Shown here in pieces: positions 56,091 to 64,000 of a stretch of 64,000 bases of DNA. Each line of letters begins with the position of its first letter. The stretch's first letter is position 1. The notes beneath the pieces were generated by a model, which saw nothing but the letters and a program-made list of their open reading frames with translations, ran no database searches and was not told the origin of the DNA. A program made the position numbers and the translations under genes. Source of the DNA: Turbatrix aceti (Eukaryota > Nematoda > Chromadorea > Rhabditida > Panagrolaimidae); NCBI GenBank assembly GCA_963969345.1, contig OZ017766.1, positions 310,001 to 374,000 on the forward strand. The letters run 5' to 3'.

Positions 56091-59000
56091 CACGGTGTAT
56101 TTTGTTTGTACAAACGGGTATAAATAATTTGTTTTTTAATAAAATACAAACTTACCTTTGGTGGAGAGTACAAAAAGTCGATCACTTTGTTGGTGCCTGA
56201 TTTTTCGGATGAAATACTGTTCGGTGTTATAGTAATGCATCGGAAACGTGATTTGTCTTTTATACGCCACGCAATAAGATCTGATAGGTACACTTCTTCG
56301 GATACAGCGTTGATCGCGGTCTGGAACGCGTTCCGGAGGTCAGGCACAAAGCCGGGCGTTTTTTCGAATATTGAGTCGTCTTGGGTACTTGCATTCTGAA
56401 ACAAATTTAAGAAGCAGTCCACGACAGGATTTTGACGGCCGACAAGACCTTTTTACACTTTCAAATGTTTTGATAATTGTTCCCCCCCTCCAAAAACCTC
56501 TATTCCCGCCATACACAGATTTAAAAAAAAATCGGTTACTGTAGTTTTGGCTTCTGGAAGTGTTTTGACAAAAATCGATGCAACGAGCTACACTAGAGAG
56601 GAAAATGGCTGAAAATTTTTTTGGAGGGGTTTTGGGAGACGGAGAACAGGGTGGCGAAATCTCCCGGAAGATTGCATTTCCAGGAGAAAATCTCCGGAGA
56701 TAAAAAATCAAAACGGACAGTTCTGTTCTGTTCTGACCCAGTCTGTGGCGGCCAAAAAAAATGAAAAATTTGTCCAAATTTTTATCATACTGCAACGATA
56801 AAAAAATCTGAGTACGACATTTGAAAGTGTAAAAAAAACATTTCTCGAAAAGTCAGAAAAAAACTGATTCTTTTGCTAAAAAATCGTCAGTTTTTTTCTG
56901 ATTTCTCCGATCGTCAGTTTTTCTAACGTTTCGACACTTTCATTCGTCAACTTTTTTTTTGCGTGCCTTATACCGAAATGTCGTGGACTGCCTCTTAAAT
57001 CCGGGTTATTTACTGCTCACCAAATCGCTCAATTTTGGTTAGAAAATGAAATTTTGTTCACAATCGGAACGATATCAATCAATTTCGAATTTCAAATTTT
57101 AATGTATGCATACAACGACAAAATGGGAAACGATATCAGTCAATTTCTAATTGGCCTTAGTTCACGCCTTCAATGTTCAAGTCAGAGTACAACGAATCGT
57201 AAAAAACGGACAACCCAAAAGGGTGTCAATCGGGCCGGGCCGGGCCTGATGGTGAGTCGGCCCGGCCCGTCAGCCCGGTTTTTTCAAAAAAAGAAAATTT
57301 TGGACCGAAATTTATTCAATACAGTCAAAAATTAACCAAAAACTTGCTCATTTTGAGTAATCAACAAATTGGAAAAAATGTTAGTAAATTTTGCTTTAAT
57401 TTTACCCTTTGGAAAAAAGGCGCGCCGACAAAAATTCGGCCCGCGTTGACAACCCATCAAAATGACCACTATTTACGCATCCCACAGAGTCAATAACATA
57501 AGCGTAAAACTTCATCACGTTTATAAGGGTTCATATCAGGGTTTTCTAATTTGACTTTTTGTACCGCTCGCTCCGCTCCCGCTCTTTTATTTTTTTTCTC
57601 GCTCGCTCCGCTCTCGCTCCTTATATTTTTCCTTTCCACCGCTCGCTCCGCTCCCGCTACATTCATTTTAATTTTTTTTGCGCTCGCTCCGCTCGTGCTC
57701 TTTATTTTTTTTAATTCCGCCGCTCGCTCCGCTCCCGCTCATTAGCAGAGCGGGAGCGGCCAAATTGGGGGCAAAGTTCAAATTCAAAGGTTTTTCAGGA
57801 GGTGAGACAAATTTTAGCGACAAATCTACCCGAAAGTGAACGGAAATGATAAATAATCAGACAAATTGCCATAAATTGTTAGTGTTTTTTGAACTCAAGT
57901 TGTTTTCGCCTCTCGCTCCTTCAAGATTTGTGCGCTCGCTCCGCTCCTTTGATTTTGATTTTTTTTGCGCTCGCTCCGCTCCCGCTCTTTTCTTTTTCAT
58001 TTTTCTCGCTCGCTCCGCTCCCGCTCCTTATTTTTTTCTCTTTTACCGCTCGCTCCGCTCCCGCTCAGGAGCGGAGCGAAGAGCTGAGAGATTTCAGGAG
58101 CGGTCGAAAACCCTGGTTCATATGCAAGTGTTTGTTGAATTTTCTTTTGCAATCGATTAAACACATTTTTAGCAACATGTACATCTATTTTTTTTTCAAA
58201 TTGATTATCTGTGAGCTTTGATTGGAGCATCCAAAGATAGCCATTTTTTCCATACATTTGTCAAAATTGCAATTGATAAATTTTGCACAAAGATGCGGAA
58301 AGTCAAGACAAACACATTGCAAAAAAGAAATCTTCGATAGCCACCATCAGTTCCGAGATATCAGCTGATAACTGTTTTCCTTATAGAAATGCGCGCGCAC
58401 CGCCCTTCATTTGCATCGCGGACGCTTTTGTGGTGTTCTGACAAGGAATAGTAAACGCGGAGTTGTTTGAAAAAGCGTACATGCCAGTAACATTTTCCGC
58501 GGAGCGAGCGCATAATAAAAAGAGTAAATTTTAATTTCAAAACAACTTTTACTTTTTTGACAATGTTATTGTGTTTTGTTCAACTTACAATAAGCGTAAT
58601 TTCATCCGTATTAACGGCAACTGTGCTGCACATAGGCACTTTGCCATCTGTCTGAACTTCTCTGTCGTCGGTAGAGTTTCTTTCATGCTCAGGGGGCAGA
58701 GGATCGGCAACAAACCACGGATAGATCTGACGAACTTCTTCAACGACCATACGCAGAACAAAGTTGTTCGGTTTTTCGCTATTCTTTTGCAATGTTTCGC
58801 AGTCGTCTTCGGTAATCGTAATTGGGCTTAGGTATTCTGAAATTTTATGATACAAAATATTACATTACCATAAAAAAATTACAAAATTAAATTTTGCCCC
58901 TTAGTCTCGTTCATGTTTGCGCAATTTGCTTTCTGTATTTTTTTTACTAGATATATTTTTATAACTATGGTCCATGCTTTTATTGTTGTTTTATTTTTAA

Positions 59001-60320
59001 CAAAAGAAAAAGGACATATTTGTGAACAAAATTTGTCATATTCCGCTTGAGTCAAATTTGTCGAAGGCCCTGTTTTCATGGTAGACAGACATATGCCGGG
59101 GGGCTCTATTTGACGTGTCTCAATTACCGGAAAGTGAAAAAAAAGCCTTCAACTTTGATGTCGCGGTGTAGCGTTTCGCATTTTGGCAGTGCAAGAAACA
59201 AATTTGAGCACATAAAGTTGATTGCCAAGACTTCCGGATAAAATGAAATTTCGTTCTTTTTTATCGATATGTTGCCTGTTTTCTGCATCGTTTTTATTTA
59301 ATTTCAACTTATCTTTCCAATTTGTCAAGCTTGATGAGTGTGCGAATTAAAACTAACACCCCAGCCAAGGTTGACTAAAACAATTCACCGGTCGAGAAGT
59401 GTGACTATACATAAAAATCAAAACAAAGTTGAAAACACCTGGCAATTTTCCTGTGTGTAGGTGAGTGAGTGAGTCAATCGTCTGATCTTCTTCACATGCT
59501 AGTAACCGGGCAAGTGCCACAGCTGCGGCTGCCTGCTTATGTGTCTGTATACGCATATACTTCATATTTCCAGAGTGTAAAGAAGCGTTTTGCTAGAATG
59601 TGATTGTGTCCCGGGTGAACACATGCGTTTTTAATAGTATGCTTGGGTTATCAAAAAATTATCGTAACTGATTTATCCGTATTTTTTGTTTTGAAGAGTC
59701 AAAAAGCAGTGCTCATGTCAGTGTCATCTTTTGAATCGGCCAGCGTCTGTTTAAAAAAATCAATTTAGTAGTAAAAACTTTTGACGTCAATTAAAAAAAA
59801 CTCTTTTGTGTTAATCTTTTTTGAAAAAAATGTCACTAGTTGTCTCTTCTGTTTTTTTCACTTTAGAACAACTGCATTTGCAAAACCCAAAAATTGTAAC
59901 CGAACATGTCTTTGCTGACAATTTTTTTCACGCTTTTCGTCTTCAAAACCCACCGAAAGGATCGACTTTCGTCTCGCATACCACATCTGCAACTGCGTCT
60001 TCAGTACCTGCGACACGTCTACTGCCGCCGGCTTCCTTCTCTGTAGCCGCAGCTGCTGCCTTTAGTTCCAGTCTCGCGCGTATCATGCTTTCGATTCTCT
60101 TCTTGCGCGATCGCTTGAGTGCCGCTGCCTCGTCTCCGTTGTCTGCAGCGGGTTCTTTTCTATCATCGGACCCCGACGACGACGAGGAAGCATCGTTTTG
60201 CATTGTGAATATAGTGTTGAAGACTCGAAGCTGCGAAGTCTTGGAGAAGCTTGACGTCGGCATCCGACGTCTGGAGACGGCGTGTCGGATGCGGCTGGCT
60301 TCTGTGTGAAAGTTTGGCAT
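56087..60320 (-). CDS. Unrecognised gene, three exons; Ser/acidic and basic N-terminus
   Basis: Exons 59954-60320 (or from the ATG at 60203), 58589-58836 and 56156-56395 (or to a stop at 56087) join in phase 1 and phase 0. Exon 1 contains a SSSSSGSDD stretch, a basic KRSRKKRIESMIRARLELK stretch and an Ala run. Exon 2 contains NNFVLRMVVEEVRQIYPWFV and VQTDGKVPMCSTVAVNTDEI. Exon 3 contains TPGFVPDLRNAFQTAINAVS and SDLIAWRIKDKSRFR. No domain was recognised; a nuclear or DNA-associated role is only suggested by the basic region. Exon 3 ends with a strong donor (AAG|GTAAGT), but the next gene on the other strand begins 66 bases away. Either the donor is unused and the frame stops at 56087, or the rest is lost. 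Intron 2 (about 2.2 kb) is filled by three transposons, one starting 11 bases from the acceptor. Confidence 0.55.
56411..56994. mobile_element. TTAA-type element, family A, copy next to a splice acceptor
   Basis: It is flanked by TTAA (56407-56410, 56995-56998), with ends GAAGCAGTCCACGACAGGAT and its counterpart. Inside is a CAGGGTGGCGAAATCTCCCG fragment (56648) followed by CTCCGGAGAT words, resembling another element's end. On the minus strand its end is followed at once by ATTTGTTTCAG, the acceptor of exon 3 of the unrecognised gene. Confidence 0.8.
57219..57458. mobile_element. CGGGCC-word element, relative of 1859-2200
   Basis: The left end AGGGTGTCAATCGGGCCGGG and the right GGCCCGCGTTGACAACCC are inverted. 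The AT-rich interior (TTTTGAGTAATCAACAAATT, TTTTACCCTTTGG) also matches 1859-2200 inverted. Confidence 0.7.
57537..58115. mobile_element. hAT-like element filled with CGCTCGCTCCGCTCCCGCTC words
   Basis: The ends CAGGGTTTTC and GAAAACCCTG are flanked by a perfect 8-base duplication GTTCATAT (57529-57536, 58116-58123). The interior has two runs of CGCTCGCTCCGCTCCCGCTC separated by short T-rich pieces, and a central segment shared with 26634-26960. It lies in an intron of the unrecognised gene. Confidence 0.88.
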
Positions 60321-61470
60321 TTCTAAATTTTCTGATTTTTAATTAATTTTATGAACCACACTCACTTTTTTTTTATCCAGTTTTGTGTAAAAAAATAAAT
60401 CAATACTAATAGTAACTTCAATATTGGATTTACGACTAGCTAAGTGGTGACTTCAAGGTGGTCTGCCGTCATCCGTGACTTTATTTTAGAACCCTATGGA
60501 AGGCGTAGGAGCCACCCATGCGGAAAAATCGTAGCCTAGTCTGTCCTTCTTTCTATTGCACGTAAACCAGAAAAAAATGGCATCTTCAATTTGGGCCTTC
60601 TAAATAAATTGTTCTCCTTTCTTAGAAGTTTTTTTTGTGGTTACTAAATCTTTACAAGACAGTTGTCACCGATGTTCCTCGTCTGTCTGTCTGCGAGGGG
60701 TCATGTCACCCTCATTGCCATGCTTCGGCTGTAAGTCCAGGACAACTCTGACTAAACCCCAAGCGACGCCTTGGGAATCGCACAATTCTTCCAAATGTCT
60801 TCAAAAAAACTTTTATCGTAAGTTTGACAAGCCGCGTTTTCCTACTTTGGTGGAATATATCTGCTTTCCCATTCATGTTCACTGACAAGGGCCTCCTTCA
60901 TCCCTACCCCACGCAGAAATGTGTAAACACAATAAAATCTTATCTCGAACTGTTTTTTAATAGATAATGTTTGTACAATTTTGTCAGTTGTCATTTACTT
61001 GGATATGTGACTGTGCTTGTCAAATGCGGCGTAATTTGTTTTTTAATCATTTATTCACTACGATCAAATCTTTCTCTCTTGCTTTTCACTTGCCACGACT
61101 AGAATCTACTCTGTGATTGGTATTGACTAATCGGGTAATCGACGAAGTCCAACTATTTTTTGTCCCCCAAGCCAAGACTTGCCTTTTTTAAATTGAATTT
61201 CGTGAGTCTAGTTGAAATGGTATCCATCGAGTGTGAGTCTAATACCATTCAGAAGCGTGTCTAGAAAGAGACGCGTATCACGAGATAGCGCTCTTGCTTA
61301 CCCCAACTTTATTGGTCTCGAGAAACAACCATGTTTTCTTTTTTCGTGACAGATAAATGAAACTGGTTAAAAAATGATTCCACGTCATTTTTTTTCATCA
61401 ATTTTTTTCATTTTTTTCGTTTTATATTTTATTGTTGGATTTTCATTTTCTACTCAACGTGTATTATGAC
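60321..61470. other. Intergenic region without supported gene
   Basis: The plus-strand frame at 60637-60885 and others have no domain. Composition is mixed. The right end includes the 3' untranslated region of the phosphatase gene. Confidence 0.35.
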
Positions 61471-61475
61471 TCAAA

Positions 61476-61481
61476 TTTATT
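61476..61481 (-). terminator. Polyadenylation signal AATAAA of the phosphatase gene
   Basis: AATAAA lies 48 bases after the stop codon at 61529 on the minus strand. Confidence 0.55.
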
Positions 61482-61528
61482 TCAATCAGTGTTTCTAATT
61501 TTTCTGTTGAAAAAGTATTCATCGCCGT

Positions 61529-62992
61529 TCATTCATCGCCGTCTTCGTTGTCAGCAGCCACGTCCATGGTTGGAGTAATTTTGTCCTTAAAGTTTTCATA
61601 CTCGGAAGGCTTTAACTGCACGAAGCCCATCTCAAGGTGTTCGTCAAGCGTTACAACGGCTGCAAAGTTGCACATATCCTCGTGGTATCTAGCAGCCGAG
61701 AATACCGTAATGAGCTTTCGATTTGCAAAAAATGCGTAGCCGAACTCGACAACCTGATGTGCTCGGATAACCATGTTGATGTTGAGGAGCTTGATAAACC
61801 GTGCGACAGCCTCTTCGTTGAAGCAGTACGACGAGGATCGTAGGTTGTTTGGCTTGTAGTTGGCATCGTTGACGGGGATGTATTCAAATTTCTTGGTTGC
61901 GTTCTGATTTGGCGGATTCTCGGTAAAGGATTCGGGATCAGACCAGAGGAGGTCTTGCGCAACACCGGGTTCGAGTTTGAGGATGGGCCTTTGGATCTTA
62001 CGGATGTCATCAAGAGTCTTGATGTGCGGTGATATGCCACCGTGCATGCAGAGGATTTGCTTTGCAACCAGAGCTGCTACCGGTAACACGTCGAAGACGC
62101 TGTTGAAGATTTCATACAACTCGGTTTGCAGGGCCCCTACTCCACCGAAGCGGCCTCCGATTTCAGCAAAAAATCCGTAGGTTCTGAAAATTTAGTCATT
62201 ATAACATTGTTGGATTCGGTCAAAGGCAATCGGAATTGAATCCAAGGCTAATTTGGATATTTTTGATTCACTTATCGGAGTCCGAACGTGATCCCAAGTC
62301 GAAGGCATAGTAGATCATTGTGTTTAATGGCTCACCTATTGATATTCCTTAACTCGTGATTGCCTCGTAGTAGATACACATTTGTCGGAAACTGAACTTT
62401 GAGCGCAAGCAGCAACATAATTACTTCGATCGAACTGTTTCCTCGGTCTACGTAGTCTCCCAAAAAAAGGTAACGATTTTTGAAAGGAAATCCACAAGCT
62501 CTAAAAATCCTAATGAGATCTTGGAATTGTCCGTGGATATCTCCTGAAAGTAATTTGCAATGCCAAATTTTGTTACCTCAACAAAACAAACCACAGATGT
62601 TGAGAGGTGGGCTGATTTCGACAAGCATGGGTTGCTTGGCGATGACTTCCTTGGCCAGCGCGCAGAGTTGCCGAATCTCATCGGGTTCAGGATTTAAAGG
62701 CAACTTCTTGGTAAGTAAGTATCGCTGGATGATTTCTTTTACCGAAAATTTTTTGTTTTCGGTATTGCTGGACGGGTTATTTTGACCCTTTGATTTAATG
62801 GATTTAACAGATTTCATCGACTTTGCAGTTTTGTCACCTTTTGTCTTTTCTTTTTCTTTTTGTGACTTTTTGCTGTTGTCCGATGACTTGGATTTTGCTA
62901 CCTAAAACATTAGATTTAAAACCAAGCTTTCTGGAAAAAACTTGTACATTTTCCGAAGACTTGCCAGTGGCGGGGGTTTTTTCGTCTGCCAT
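61529..62992 (-). CDS. PP1-like serine/threonine protein phosphatase
   Basis: Phosphatases of this PPP family remove phosphate from Ser/Thr with a two-metal centre. Four exons (about 62948-62992, 62592-62901, 62336-62543, 61529-62183) join in phase to about 405 residues. The N-terminal 60 residues are Lys/Ser-rich, an extension beyond the about 30 usual. Metal and catalytic motifs are all present: GDIHG (about 118), GDYVDRG (146), RGNHE (177), MHGG (233), DLLWSDP and RAHQ (327). The segment equivalent to SAPNYC reads SAARYH, and the C-terminus is acidic (DNEDGDE). Catalysis is expected to be retained, while toxin- and inhibitor-binding residues differ. Such divergent PP1 forms are numerous in nematodes, often testis-expressed; expression here is not known. 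The exon 1 donor is either at 62947 or 62941. The ATG at 62992 is the first in frame. Confidence 0.92.
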
Positions 62993-63731
62993 GTTAATGG
63001 GCAGCCACACCCTGCCTTCTTCGACAGAGACAGTCAGTCGGAGATGTCGGCTGGTAAGAGGATTCACGCGCTACCAGTGTCGAGACGCTACTGTGCGAGC
63101 GATGATTGTAGGGAGTAATGCGGCGTATGCGTAAGATCATTCGATACCTGGTCGAATGACGACGCCGCGCTTGTGCTAGTTACGAAGAAGCGTTTTGGCT
63201 GACGAGACCGTTGTTATGGTAATTTTGTCGAAGATAATGCGCATTTCTAAATTTTTACATAAAAAATTTTGTTGTGTGTTTTCACACCTCTGAAACTAAC
63301 ATGGTGACGTGCCGTCTGTTTACCACCGCCAGCATGCACGAATAAATTACTGCGGTGTTAATTCGTCGTAAGAGACCCGTATTTCTTCAAATTAATACCG
63401 TCCGAAGGGTCTTAATGATGTGTGAGTTGTATCAAAAAATAATCATGTAGAGATAAAAATTGCGCAATACAGAAAGTTACAAATTAATCCCTCGTAAACG
63501 CCATGCTTAGGATTAATTTGGGTTGTTTATTTTTTTTGTTTATTTTAAAATTAAAATGTGTAACTGGCGTTTGTGTTACTCAAACGTCTGGCATACTTTT
63601 TTTTGAATAATTTTTTGAACCGTCACCAAGCACTATCGTTTGACAATAAAATTCGACTGTAGTTTGTTTTTTTGAAAGTAAACAAAATTCGGGTCTACTA
63701 TATGTACTTCAGCCCCCCATCGATTGCAATC
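62993..63731. other. Upstream region of the phosphatase gene; no further gene
   Basis: Probably the promoter and 5' untranslated region of the minus-strand phosphatase. The sequence from 63420 to 63730 is AT-rich, with no exon supported. Confidence 0.4.
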
Positions 63732-64000
63732 AGGGTGGCGAAGAGGGGATTCTCATGGGAGTCTCATGGGAAATATCCCGGAAATTATCTCAGGATTCCC
63801 ATCTATCACGGGATAATTCCCCACGGAATTTTGAAAATGCGCGATCCCGCCTAAAATAACGCCGTTATTTTACGCAGGCGCGTGTTTTTTTCTTTTCGAT
63901 AAAGGAAATTATTTTATTTTCATTGTTAATTTTATTAAATTAATAAAATAAGTGTGTTTTTGGGATATCATGGAAATTATGGGGCCCGTTGTAGCGCTAC
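63732..64000. mobile_element. CAGGGTGGC-family element, cut by the window edge
   Basis: It starts CAGGGTGGCGAAGAGGGGAT, then CTCATGGGA words. The conserved core CGCCTAAAATAACGCCGTTA follows in the orientation opposite to 24216-24505. The far end is outside the window. Confidence 0.7.

Noticed and set aside
57551..58221. Open frames of repeated RSAPAL-like residues
   Set aside because: They are direct translations of the CGCTCGCTCCGCTCCC word array inside a hAT-like element.
1..64000. tRNA or rRNA genes
   Set aside because: No cloverleaf-like or rRNA-like stretch was recognised by eye; a covariance-model search would be needed to exclude a tRNA fully.

Overview
This is a repeat-rich eukaryotic window, most likely from a nematode. 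The coding exons are joined by introns of about 42-61 bases with acceptors of the TTTT(C/T)AG type. Several start codons follow such an acceptor closely, as expected for spliced-leader trans-splicing. The protein families also fit: an HNF4-derived nuclear receptor, a divergent PP1-like phosphatase, a catalytically dead secreted M1 peptidase, a FLYWCH-MULE transposase, and a retroelement envelope gene of the phlebovirus-G2 type. The species cannot be named from the sequence.

Genes in order: a FLYWCH/MULE transposase gene running off the left edge (1-2452, minus). An N-terminal part of an ATP10-like P4-ATPase (10735-15015, minus) whose first intron contains a complete inosine triphosphatase gene (13939-14665, plus). 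A secreted M1-aminopeptidase-like pseudoenzyme (15777-18284, minus). A nuclear hormone receptor (21253-23240, minus). A three-exon membrane-protein gene (47611-51316, plus) whose large intron holds an opposite-strand propeller-like gene fragment (48124-48763, minus). A type II membrane nucleotide-sugar transferase-like protein (54893-56090, plus) convergent with an unrecognised gene (56087-60320, minus). A PP1-like serine/threonine phosphatase (61529-62992, minus). A 5'-truncated, frameshifted RT-encoding LINE lies at 31212-33335, and a broken envelope gene at 6930-7945. Exon joins were made by hand; nearly all agree in phase, and exceptions are stated.

Between the genes, almost everything recognisable is transposon-derived. 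Two families of long foldback elements insert at TTAA and carry arms of several hundred bases (copies near 9.6, 12, 29.4, 38.4-40, 42.9, 52.3 and 56.4 kb). Many small elements are flanked by 8-base hAT-type duplications. Each family is filled with its own short GC-rich self-complementary word (for example GCGGCCGCTC, CCCCGGGG, CGCTCGCTCCGCTCCC). PIF/Harbinger-like, Tc1/mariner-like and LINE 3'-end copies are also present, often nested two or three deep. No tRNA, rRNA or CRISPR array was seen.

The genes do not form a pathway. What links them is the mobile DNA: it sits inside introns, in two cases within about 10 bases of a splice site, and it appears to have stretched or broken several genes. 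The most unusual signals are the word-filled terminal-repeat elements, the maintained kilobase palindromes, and the splice-site-hugging TTAA insertions.
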